Positions 47,201-58,091 of a DNA stretch of 64,000 bases are shown in pieces. Where the stretch lies: assembly GCA_964247055.1 (NCBI GenBank), contig OZ176059.1:744001-808000 (forward strand). Reading direction: 5' to 3'. The stretch is from Paragordius varius. Lineage: Eukaryota > Nematomorpha. Position numbers and translations under genes: made by a program. The number at the start of each line of letters is the position of its first letter. The stretch's first letter is position 1. Under the pieces are notes generated by a model. That model saw nothing but the letters and a program-made list of their open reading frames with translations, was not told the origin of the DNA and ran no database searches.

Positions 47201-50200
47201 AAAGTGTAAATGGAACACCATATAAGGGCTTCACATAAATCCCATACAAAGGCAAAAATATTTATGTTAGCGGTTTTTTAAGACAGTGGCTGGAATTATA
47301 TAAAAATGCACCACCCTGTAAATATATTGGCTTAGAGTGCTTGAAAAACTCATGTCACCCCTGTGGAATCAATTAATGTTTGAGTTTCCTGCATGAAGGC
47401 AACATTTTTTAATTAACGCTTTTTTACGCGGCTGAGTAAAGCTAAATCCTGGAAATATACCCTATCTATTAGCAACACGTGACTTTGAGACAATTTTTTG
47501 CTTAGGTATAGATATTATGTAAAATCAGTAATAATTTCAGGTGTTCACTGTATAAAGGCGAAACTTTTTGCTAGTTTCTTCTTCTCAAATAGTTTTTGGT
47601 TAGGATCCCATATTCTGTAAAATGCGCCACCATGTTTAAATTACGTAATTTTGAGGTTTTTTGAAAAACATATGAGACTATATGAATCAAATCTTTGTTT
47701 TCATAATTTCAAATTTTCCAAACTGTTTAAAGCGAAAAATTTGGTCAAGCTCTCATTTTACTACCCCAAAGTGGTTTGACCTCTGTAAAATATGGACCAT
47801 ATAAAATAACGTGGCTTTGAAGCATTTTTACATTTCATGGTAGTTTTCTGCCCAGATAAAGTAAATTATAGCTGAGCGCTTTTATATTATGGCCAGTGGG
47901 CAGGATGCTAGCTTTACTTGTAAAATAATGTGACTTCGAAATAATTTTCGAAAGTGCCATGGGGGTCATTTGGGTAATGAGGGCTTGAGGTATATCCCTT
48001 ATAAAAGCAACCATTATAGCCCAAAGCTTTATGAATTGATGTCAGGTTAGAGCTATATTCCCTTTTAATGCCTCATCATATTAAAATTGTGTGGTTTTAA
48101 AGAACTGTTTCCAAGTTATGAAACCATATAGAAACAATTATGGTTTTAATCCTCTAAAAGCAAAAAATTTAGCCGAACACATCTCCTATAGAAACTTCTG
48201 ATAGGCCCCCTGTTGGATTCATTCCAGAGATGGTATAGGAAAATGATTATAAGTTTATTAAAATATAGAGCTATATATATTTATTTTGGGTATTTTGCAT
48301 TATATATAATAATCTAAGTATAAATTTATATATATCCTTGACAGATTTGCATCATTTTACTTGTTAACAAGGATGGGTTACAACTCCGAAATTTAAATAC
48401 ATTATAAGTTTTACTATTACACCTATCCTATGTAATATGTGCCATTATATAAAAAAATGTAGCTCGAGAATTGTCAGATAGCTTGAGTATATGGAATAAA
48501 TATATCCCCGTTAGAAGCAAAGATTGGGTCAGGAGCCTTTTTGAATTAACTTATTAGGGCGCGTCCTGTGTCAACACCTTTAAACATAAATTTCGTGTCT
48601 GTGAGTAATATATATTTTGTTAATTGCAGAAGAAATATATTTTCCTTGATTTACTAATGATATTGTCGATTAAGTCACAGACGCGTGACAGGATATAGCT
48701 AGTAACTTAAAATAATTTGCAAATTCATTTCTCTATAAATCAAGTCCAATATTATAATATATATGTCATATATTTTTAGATTGTTTGGAATTCAATGTTT
48801 AGGATGCGTTCAACCAATCCTCCCAACCCAATATGCCATCAGATTAAATTCGATGGTTAATCCGGATCAAACACCAAAGTTTGCCCAAACTTCATCAAAA
48901 TCTAATATGTTTCATGTAAATTGTTTAGTGTGCTATAATTGTAAATATGGTTTTACGGCTGGACAACAAATTTTGATTCAATTTTATAACGTTCATAAGG
49001 CAAATTTAACATACGTACCTGATGATTCCCTTCCTTTAAACTATCAACAAGATTGTGCAATAGTTTATCACATACCTGATGAATGCATAGGAAATGTGAT
49101 AAATAATGCTCCATATACATTTTCTAACAATTATTATGAAAGCGAACTTAATGAACCATTTTCAACTACTAGAGATAACCATGACAGTGCAACAACAATT
49201 AATAAAACATTTACCGCTATGAGCCCGCAATGTTATTACCATTATGATATGACTCCTATACCATATAATAACAATAATTATAATAATATAATATCAACAA
49301 AAGGTATATGAACAAATAATTGTTTAGGTTAAATTTGGTATTTTAATCAATAATATTGTGAAAATTTACTTTATATATATCTATATATGACCCCCGTTTT
49401 GAATTTTAAATGTGTCGCTATACCTGAAATCTTGCATAATTTAGGGTAATCGATCAAAATATTGTTTAGTACCAATTTTTAATGTCTGATTGTTTCATAA
49501 TCTAATTTACAGTTACAGTCATGTATCCTTTATTTTGTCAAATATATTTTTTTTTCCGTTAAATGGTTATAAATATTTGGTAAAGAATGGAAAAAACAAG
49601 AGCTCTATGGTATTAACAATATCATATTAAAACAATAAAAGCTCTTGTTTTTTCCATTCTTTACCAAATATTTATACCCATTTAAGGAAAAAAAATTTTT
49701 TTTATAAAATAAAGGATAATGTAATGGCTTATTCAGAACCCTTAACTTTCCCTTATTCTTTGATTCATCTATCCGCCGTATTTTTTTATCAAACGAGCCC
49801 TTTCTTTAAATTACCAAATTTTCTTTCCTTGAGCCATCCATTGCATTACCATACTTTATGAAAAATTTATTTTAGACATATTCATTTCGACATTCCCTGA
49901 TATCAACCAATAGTCAGAAACCTTTTTGGAGGGGCTTATTTTCAAAATAATATTTGCAGGCAGCACATTTAAATAACTTTTATAATATTATATTCTATAC
50001 AAACCATTCTGTGTTAAAATATTAATATTTCCAAATTTTTCTCTAAATCTCATAACACAGTTTTAATAACGTATCCATCGGTAAATTGTTTATATTCAGA
50101 TATCAATATTAAATATGATGATGATGATGATGATTTGACAAAAGCTAAACTTTGTCCTTATATTAATTAACAGCGTTTGTTGTAATGCCTATATTGATTT

Positions 50201-53200
50201 CTGTTAAAATTGGGTTGATATTGCCTGAATCAATAATTTAGAATGAATATTTGTGTTTGGCATCATAATATTGAAACAAATTGAATTCTTTAACCACAAT
50301 TAAATGAATAGTTATATTTTATCTAATAACTGGTCAATTTATCGGGATTTCCATTTCATTTGTTTTTAGGAGAGCTTCTATAAGCGTGACTTTTTTATAA
50401 TAGCACATTTTGGTACTACACTTATGCTGCCAGTTGTTTAATCATTTCTAAAATTTTCTTTCTTTGGTAAGCTATGCAAAAAAATTAAGATTGCCGATCT
50501 TGCGCATGTCGACCTATCAGAATTTTAATGTTCTTATGCTGGAGATGACAGTTAAACAGAACAGCAATCATCAAAATAATTTAATACGCAATTCCTTGCA
50601 AACTATCGCAACGGTCATAATAGAGTCCATTTATAATATATTTTCATGCTTATGTTGCCTAAAAATATTTAGTGGTAGGTATGTAATTATATCTAGGATA
50701 TACGATTAATATATAAGGACTGGCATTTATATAATATATTTTAGTATTTATCCCAGTAATTGTCAATTTAAATAAAAAAATGATGTTAAACTTTTTCATC
50801 TTCAGGGTGTATTGTGATAAAAGCGTTAAAGGCATTTGCATAGCATTTATGTTATATGATGCATGAATCCATGTTGGCATTTGTTGCTGATGTAAAAATT
50901 TTAAGCCTGATTTTCAAAAAATTAAAACTTAATTTGGCCCCTATTCAATTTATGACGCCGTATAATATATACACTTTGCCCCCGTTACTCCTCCACTGGC
51001 TACTTTAACTCTCGGTTCCAATATAATGGCGATATACATCATTAATTATAGTTTTTAATTTTCTCTTAAATAATTTTTCAAAGTATAGTGCAAAGATCGT
51101 TTTTCCTTTGTATATATATTCAAATAGAGACTATTACACGGTTTAGAACCAAATAAATATGTCCGTTATTTTATGAGTTTTAATTTCATGGATAAATAAT
51201 ATAAATATGGCAATTTAAAAGTAAACCATTGAAATAGGTGTCGCGACATTTATAAAGTTTTGTCAGACCGTTGCTACAAGACACCTTTTTCTTTTACGTT
51301 TTTAATAAGATGTTTTGCGCGAATTCTTTACCAGTTCATTTAAAGTGGCCTAAAAGAAATGGAATAAGCCTAAATTATTGTATATGCGCACAATACTATT
51401 TTTAATGGATGGATTCGTATCATATGACATATAATTTAAATAATTTAGGTCTAATTACCATAATATCCGAACATGATGTATGCAATCAAACTCATTACTA
51501 TAATCAATCAGCTCCTGAACATGACCAATGCACATATTTCGAAGAAAACTTATACAAACCATCATATTCATCTCCGAAACAAGGGACTAGTCAATCACCT
51601 AACACGATCTCAAAAATAGCAATGGGTAAAATCAGTAATGAAACTTCCTTTTTAGACGTGAGGAATAATGGAGGAATCGAAGCACAGCTGAGTAATGTCA
51701 CCAATACATTGAACAGAAATACGGATTGTAATATAAAAGATAATGGCATTAATAATAATGATAATCTTTACCATTCATTTAATCGTTTTTCCATTAGCAA
51801 TAAAAATGTATGTAGTAATTTAAGTACAAACAACGATAATGAGACCAATTCTGACTCCTGTAATGATGATATTAATGAGAGGAGCTTAGACGACGACGAA
51901 GATGATAGCGAAAATGAGATTGGTGAAGATTCTTTGAGGTTTGTTGGCGGAGAAAATAGAAGATTTTGTGGTGTTATTCCCCCTAACGATATGCATAAAC
52001 GTCCCAGGACTATCTTAACAACTACGCAAAGACGAGCCCTAAAACATAGCTTTGAACGTAGTTCAAAACCCTGTAGAAAGGTAAATATATCGTTAATATT
52101 TTGAATACCTTTGATAAAAATAAAATTTAACTCCTAATTAATTATAGGTGAGAGAAGTGTTGGCCCAAGAAACGGGGTTAAATGTTCGCGTCGTACAAGT
52201 ATGGTTTCAAAATCAAAGGGCAAAAGTAATTTTTTCACATTATCTCAATGGTTAGTTAAATTAATTATTTTTAATAAATCATGTAACGTATCTTATATAT
52301 ATATATATATATAATACTTAATTTTTTTGAATGGTGTGTGAAATTAAATATATATATTATTGCATTAAAATTTATTTTAAGTGGCTAAATGTTTAAAGAT
52401 TACTCTTGTCGTTTTAAGTATGTAGTTAAAATTAAAACCATACCCTCTGCTATAAAATTATACTAACTATATGCACAGTAAAAATTGAAATTATACGGAC
52501 ACAACTAATTTTTCAAAAGATAAACATACTTTTTACAACCTTAATTTATCCAATAATCATTTAATTACTACTATTATAATATACATAATTAATTGTGTTA
52601 CCACCAATTCACATTTCTATTTTATACTTTGCAATGTCAAACAAAGAGTTTGTTATCTTTAAAAAAAGAAACATTTAAAATGTATGGGGGGGGGGGGTTG
52701 TCTTTTAGAAAAAAATATTTGTCTTTATTTATACCATTTACAATTCAATTTCCCCCTTAAACAATTCAAATTCACCCTCAAATAAAATATATGTTTTTTA
52801 AGATTAAAAATTACCAATATTTTTATATATTTTTAAATTACAATAATACTAAAAAAATAATAAACTATAACATAAACATATATTTTATATTAATAACGAA
52901 GTTATATTAGGCTCGAAAATACATATTTTATTTTTAGGGCGAATTTGAATTGTTTAAGGGTGAATTTGAACTGTAAATGGTATATTTCATCAATTTTCAC
53001 TACTGTATGTGTATAATAATAAGGTTAAAAAGATCGAAAAACGTGGACACAAAGATTACAGATGGAAGTATGGATGCACGAAACTTGGCAACTTTAATGA
53101 CGACAACAATAATGATGATGATGAGGACGAGAATGATGGAGACGGGGACGGAGATAATGAGGATGGGGCTTTCATTGATTTAACCGAATTTTTGGATAAT

Positions 53201-53682
53201 CCGCCACCACCTAAATCTATTACAGGTGTCGTACTGACATCCAAACCCAAATGTACAACCATAACGCATGAACAAAATAATATGAATGTTGTTAGCACAA
53301 CATTAGCGGTCAATAAACCACGAAATGATTCAACATCTTATGACGGCATCATCCAAAACATTGGAATCATGGCTCCCCTAACCATAACAAAAATTGATGG
53401 CACATTATTGGATAATAGAATGGTAAACAGCGCACCAGAAGAGCGTGTAGATAACAATAGTAATAAGAGTATGGCTGGATGCATTAAAACTAAACGAAAA
53501 AGAATGGAAAGTGGCAAACAAAAGCATAAAAATGAAAAATCTAATAGGACATCGGATAATGTCACTACTACCACACGTAAAATGCTAATATCCATCTTAA
53601 AATGTTTTTAAATGTCATAAAAAATTTGATATATACCAACTACAATTCAAATTCACCCTTGAACAATTCAAATTCTCCCTCA

Positions 53683-53717
<35 letters not shown>

Positions 53718-54657
53718 TTTTAAGATTAAAAATTACCTATTTTTTTATATATTTTTAAAAAATAAATTGTTTTAAATTAAAATAATACTGAAAAAATAAT
53801 AAACTATGCCATAATGATATATTTCATATTAATAATAATGAATTATATTAGTTCTAACATAATTTATTTTTAGGGTGAATTTGAACTGATTTTATAGTTT
53901 GGTCGTATGATAGCGAATTATATCTATCTGTATTTTATTTTTATGGGTGGGTTATTTGGAATTCGTCAAGATAGAGATGTTAAACTTTAATATTACAGAA
54001 CTTGATCCCATAATGTCCGCTTAATATTTTTGCTATCTGATAGTACTTAAGCTATAAAACTAAATTTCTTGTACTCATTTAAATTACTCGTTTCTTTTAT
54101 TTATAGGTAAATAACTACTAATTGATGTTATTAATCAATGAGAGTTATTAATTTAAATTTTGTGTATGGTATAATTGGTTTAATACTATAATCTTTATTT
54201 ATTTTTTTATAAATTAGTACCGTGTTATCCTACCAACCCTTCTCTTATCAATACAATGGGACCTTATATCGATTCCAAAACATTAATACCCATGAATGAA
54301 TTAACAAAAAGTAATTTTAATTTGGGTAATTCCACCAATGATAACATTAATTATATTAATGAAACAACTCTATTACCCAAAGATAATATGTGTAAAAACA
54401 ATGATATGTTAACTAATGAGGTATCTGCTTGTACCCCAATTAATAATAACTATAGTAATGTAACAATAAATAAAAATTACAATTTAAATGATATGACTGA
54501 AAACCATTTTCCCTTGGATCCAATTAATCAATTATTTACAATGCAATACCAATATTTTCAGCATTCACCTTTCACCCTCCCTAATGATCCCAACATTAAT
54601 AAGGAAAATGGTTTACATTGTACTGATATTCCTGAATCAGAATCATTTATATCATAA
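43880..54657 (+). CDS. Lmx1: LIM-homeobox transcription factor of the LMX1 class
   Basis: Six exons (43880-44202, 48780-49303, 51449-52080, 52148-52225, 53024-53576, 54218-54657) join with matching phases (2, 1, 0, 0, 1) to about 849 residues. LIM1 is at about residues 3-107 ([15 protein letters not shown]-x2-D in CRKD) and LIM2 at about 113-175 ([14 protein letters not shown]). The homeodomain at about 467-524 reads [12 protein letters not shown] ... SSKPCRK, then [12 protein letters not shown] and VKK. The C-terminus [14 protein letters not shown] matches the LMX1 tail (NPID-LYSMQ-SYF), which separates it from other LIM-HD classes. LMX1 factors act in neuron and limb or epidermis patterning. 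At more than twice the usual ~380 residues, it has long Asn/Asp-rich linkers and insertions inside both LIM domains. LIM2 lacks an obvious final zinc pair. A further 5' exon is possible. Confidence 0.9.
44203..48779 (+). other. Lmx1 intron 1 (4.6 kb)
   Basis: AT-rich. It contains an iteron-TIR MITE at about 46842-47225; the rest has no recognisable element or exon. Confidence 0.6.
46842..47225. mobile_element. Iteron-TIR MITE, copy G
   Basis: TATACCATTTAAGCCTAAAA with iterons aaattcacccttgaacattc on the left; inverted iterons and gtgtaaatgg at the right. Ends decayed. Confidence 0.55.
48780..49303 (+). CDS. Lmx1: Lmx1 exon 2 (LIM2 and linker)
   Basis: Acceptor tatttttag; AG|A gives Arg, then LFGIQCLGC, the normal LIM1-LIM2 join. 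It ends ACAAAAG|GTATAT, phase 1. The linker is Asn/Tyr-rich. Confidence 0.8.
49304..51448 (+). other. Lmx1 intron 2
   Basis: 2.1 kb. It holds a hairpin MITE (49524-49728) and a GAT microsatellite near 50115-50134. Some open frames occur (for example 50464-50709) but show no conserved motif. Confidence 0.5.
49524..49728. mobile_element. Hairpin MITE in Lmx1 intron 2
   Basis: Two arms of about 90 bp (tatcctttattttgtcaaat ... aaaaaacaagagct and its reverse) separated by about 25 bp. Arm identity is high near the centre. Confidence 0.65.
51449..52080 (+). CDS. Lmx1: Lmx1 exon 3 (acidic linker and homeodomain start)
   Basis: The acceptor is taatttag. It encodes an Asn/Ser/Asp-rich linker with an acidic run ([18 protein letters not shown]) and then the first 27 homeodomain residues to KPCRK, donor AAAG|GTAAAT, phase 0. 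The 5' edge is the least certain splice of this gene. Confidence 0.8.
52148..52225 (+). CDS. Lmx1: Lmx1 exon 4 (homeodomain helix 2-3)
   Basis: A 78-nt exon between ttaattatag and GTAATT. It encodes [14 protein letters not shown] and [12 protein letters not shown], including recognition helix residues W, F, N and R. The intron before it is only 67 nt. Confidence 0.9.
52474..53007. mobile_element. Mariner-like MITE split by an iteron-TIR MITE
   Basis: It opens CACAGTAAAAATTGAAATTA, contains ttgtcttttagaaaaaaata, is interrupted at 52730-52984, and closes tttcatcaattttcactactgta. Both arms match the family at 25.7 and 55.8 kb, allowing for a small loss at the junction. Confidence 0.6.
52730..52984. 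mobile_element. Iteron-TIR MITE, copy H
   Basis: 255 bp. TATACCATTTACAATTCAA to ACTGTAAATGGTATA (edge bases shared), two iterons per end. Confidence 0.7.
53024..53576 (+). CDS. Lmx1: Lmx1 exon 5 (homeodomain end and linker)
   Basis: It starts [14 protein letters not shown] directly after NQRAK, then an acidic run, a proline patch and a basic patch ([15 protein letters not shown]). Donor CACAC|GTAAAA at 53577 leaves phase 1, matching exon 6. Reading on reaches a stop at 53609, but that would lose the conserved C-terminus. Confidence 0.75.
53632..53890. mobile_element. Iteron-TIR MITE, copy I (right end lost), in Lmx1 intron 5
   Basis: TATACCAACTACAATTCAAA with two iterons at the left, a TA run, the family core, then a truncated right end (tagggtgaatttgaactg). 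Confidence 0.6.
54218..54657 (+). CDS. Lmx1: Lmx1 exon 6 (C-terminus)
   Basis: Acceptor ttataaattag; C|TA gives Leu. It is Asn-rich, then [14 protein letters not shown] and a stop at 54655-54657. AATAAA is at 54889-54894. Confidence 0.75.
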
Positions 54658-55468
54658 ATACCAAATAATTGAAAATTACCCATTTTTACATGCGTAGACT
54701 ATGGAATTAAAATTAGTCATTTAGCTTATTATATGTTATTTTGTTAACTAGTAACGAACGAACACTCTTACAGGCCATATCTGTATTTTCAATAGCTATA
54801 TCTTTTATTACCTGTATGTTTCGTTTTTATTAGTTACATTTTTGATTTGGAGAAAAGATATACAGTTTTTAATTAAATACGTATCTAATAAAATAAAATC
54901 TCCATTATAGCAACGGACATGTAAATTAAATACAATATTAACTATTTAAAATACAGAGATATAGTCTATAATAGCTCTCGTTACTGTCAAATTTTTTGTG
55001 GCCAAATCAAAGCCCATTTATATATTAATTTTGGTGTAGGCTCTCTTAAATAATGCTCCTAATATATATTAATCCAATAATTATAAATGTCTTGATTTTA
55101 TTAGTGCAATATAAAAGTTGGTTATTATAATTTTATGATTTTTATAATTGAATGTATGAATCAGGAAATATTTATTATTTATCGAACGTATTCCAGGACA
55201 ACTATATCTTAATATTTCCAAATAAAGTCTTATATTTACATCAATATATGGAAAATTTCTATTTCAAATCATTATTATCTATTCCTGTTCTCTATTTATA
55301 TATTTACCAATAGTTTAAAACTTTTACATACCTATCTTCTCTAATAGAAAATTACCATTTTATATTTAAAAATATTTTTGTCAGATAAATATACACCAAA
55401 TGTTATAATTAAAGATTATGACCATATTTGTTGAATATTGTTGTAATAATATAATTACAAATTATTGA

Positions 55469-55644
55469 TACAGTAGCGTATGGCATAAAACATTATTAGT
55501 TTATAAAAGAATAAAAAAATGTTTTTTTTAATAAAACAAGCCTATTGTATATACACATATCTATAATATCCCCTTGTTTTTTTTTGAAAAAAAATTTATT
55601 ATACTTTTATGGAGTAATATTGTTTTATATCATACGCTACTGTA
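55469..55644. mobile_element. Short palindromic MITE, TACAGTAGCGTATGG family, copy 2
   Basis: 176 bp, TACAGTAGCGTATGGCATAA to CATACGCTACTGTA. The unpaired centre is the reverse complement of that in copy 1 (aaacaagcctat vs ataggcttgttt type), so it is inserted in the other direction. Confidence 0.75.
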
Positions 55645-55841
55645 ATATCCAATAAATTATTTTGATCAAAACACTGTTGTTTATCCGCTTTCATAGCATA
55701 ATATTTTTACACCAATCATGATGATGTATAAGTTAGACAAAATTTATGAAAAAAAGATTGAGAATTGCTAAAACTATTATTTATTTGAAACATCAGTATA
55801 ATGAACATGAGCGACAAAAAGGAGCATAAAAATATTTATTA

Positions 55842-56133
55842 TACAGTAATAACAAAAATTATACGGAGAAACCGTAAAAATATAAAGACAAATATTTTTT
55901 TCTAAAAGACAACCATACTTTTTATGTATTTGATTTATAACAAACTCATTGTTTTAAATGGCAAATTTTGAAAAAGAGATATATATTACTAACACAACAA
56001 TTCTATATTATACAATTGTAACTAAATAGCTTATACGAAAAAAACAATGTTTTAAAAAGTATGGTTGTCTTTTAGATAAAAATATATATCTTTATATTTT
56101 TACGTTTTGTCCCTATAATTTCATTTTACTGTA
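55842..56133. mobile_element. Mariner-like MITE, TACAGTA family (well kept)
   Basis: 292 bp. The left arm ctaaaagacaaccatacttt pairs with the right arm aaagtatggttgtcttttag. Ends TACAGTA / TACTGTA. Confidence 0.75.
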
Positions 56134-56149
56134 AAAATATATATATATA

Positions 56150-56745
56150 TAAATACTAGCGTAAATCTCGTGCTGGTACGCAGCCCGAGGAAGTCCTTCT
56201 GACTTCTGGGAGGGGGGCGGCTATCTGAAAAAAACAATAAAATGATCCACATATGTGGATTATTTCGAAACATAATTCAATAGCTATGATCTCATAGGAA
56301 TTTTAAAACGGTGCATTCATACTAATATATTGTTTACTTGGGGGAAAAATAGATTTAAAAAATTATTTTTGTGGCTTTTGTTTTTTTTGAGAAAAATGGC
56401 ATTTTACGGGGGGAGCGGGTAAAAAGAGGACCTAAATTATAAAATCGAGCCGACTATGTTCGGCGCAATCGAAAATAAGTAAACAAAAATCATATTTAAA
56501 ATTGAATGGTCCAACGTTCTCCGGAAAATTGCCTCAACACGATTTTTGTAGACTTGTGTTTTCAAAAAAAGTTTTTCACACGGGGTGGGCCCGAACTGGG
56601 GGCCTATTTCGAAAGGACGAAGCTATTGTCGAGGTATTAGTTAATGATTATATTTTTTCGATGTTTGGATTAGAATGGGTCCACCGGTTTTCCGGAAATA
56701 GATCACAAAGCCAGCATTTTCCATTTATAAATATATAGATTCTAT
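56150..56745. mobile_element. Dispersed repeat X, longer copy (possibly Helitron/Helentron-like)
   Basis: On the minus strand it would begin tctatatatttataaatgg and end near gctagtatttatatatata, with a GC-rich, hairpin-forming subterminal block (aagtccttctgactt). No open frame codes a known protein. The class is inferred only from end sequence style. Confidence 0.45.
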
Positions 56746-58079
56746 AGCTAAATTTATCAAATTAAATAATATTGGAGGAAAATTTGGTGAATTGAGATGA
56801 ACATTTGCTATTAGACAAAATATATAAACAATATTTACTTACTTAATAAAAGTAATTACAAATAGAAATTTTAAACGTTATATATAATTTAGTGAGTCCT
56901 TGAAAGGCGCACAAGAATTAAAGTTAAATCATCAAAGTTTAGGCTAAAACCAAAAAAGCCCCAATTGCGTGATAAAAAATTTTGCAATTTTATATTTTGA
57001 TGACATTTTTATAACATAGCTGCAAAAATTGAATCACAAGTTACACATATTTATAGAATAAACACTGAGCACAAAATCAGGGAGTGTAAATAATATCCTG
57101 ATCAAATATATATATATATATATATATATATTCTGATAAAAAATGTATCAGACTTATGGTCCTTTTGGTTTTGAAGCTTACGAGTGATATACGAAAGTTA
57201 TTTGCATTCATGTATGCAAAATTAGAGCATTTTATGCTAAAAAAATTTTTTGTAAAAACTAAACGCTTTATTCCAAATACCATTAAAATATATGATATAT
57301 TATATATATGTAGAATGCAAATTAATCATTTAATATATATATTTTATCAATGATAAATACACAATGATCATATTTATGTATAACAGGTTAAAATTAAAAT
57401 GTTTAACAAAATCCAACAAAATGTTTATATTTAACTAATTTGGCGTAAAATATAATACAGAAATCGAATGTCGTCTAATTATTGCGTTTTTATAATTTTA
57501 TTTTGTCACTATATCGGCCAACTATGAAAGAGAGAAGCAAGTAGATCTATAAGAAATTAAAATTTGAAGGGTTATATTTGACATGATGAAAAAAATGATA
57601 ATAAATGCGCAAACTACAGTTACAAATTTATCACGCTATATACTGTAAGATTCATGAGAAGTTAATTCCAAGTATCTTTATAAGTGTGGGGCAATCTTCC
57701 AAATAACATAAGATGTATGCTAACTAATATGAACTTTATAATAAAATTAAGGCATATATCACCTTAATATGACGAAAAATAATTAAATATTTAGATAAAT
57801 ATGGCGAATGGAAGCATATATTTTTAAATCTAAAGCTTGGCCCAGTAACACGACATATATCACATCTCTTAAATTAAGAGATTAAACATTAATATTTAAC
57901 AATATTTTCATTGTTGTGTAATCACAAAAATTATCCGATTCTCAATTAACATTCAATGTTTGGGCTTATTTTGGCCGTATTTGTGTCACGATTAGAATCT
58001 TCTATATAGATTAGAATGACTGCAAACCCACGCGATATTCTTCCAAGCGATTTCACTTTAAATCTTAATTATTTTGTTC

Positions 58080-58085
58080 TTTATT
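58080..58085 (-). terminator. Polyadenylation signal AATAAA for the ZC3H10-like gene
   Basis: The hexamer on the minus strand begins 6 nt after the stop codon. Confidence 0.5.
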
Positions 58086-58091
58086 TTGTCA

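Larger units (their letters stand above)
52226..53023 (+). other. Lmx1 intron 4, with MITEs up to its 3' end
   Basis: It contains a mariner-like MITE (52474-53007) with an iteron-TIR MITE (52730-52984) nested inside it. Only about 16 bp separate the outer element's end from the exon 5 acceptor. Confidence 0.65.
54658..58091. other. Spacer between the convergent Lmx1 and ZC3H10-like genes
   Basis: It contains the palindromic MITE at 55469-55644, a mariner-like MITE at 55842-56133, repeat X at about 56150-56745 and a repeat-Q tip at about 57062-57200 with a TA run. No gene is supported. Confidence 0.5.

Noticed and set aside
50464-50709. Open frame in Lmx1 intron 2 as an extra exon
   Set aside because: No conserved motif, and exons 2 and 3 already join in phase without it.
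53577-53611. Stop at 53609 as the end of Lmx1
   Set aside because: A donor at 53577 has the phase needed for the exon at 54218, which carries the conserved LMX1 C-terminal motif.
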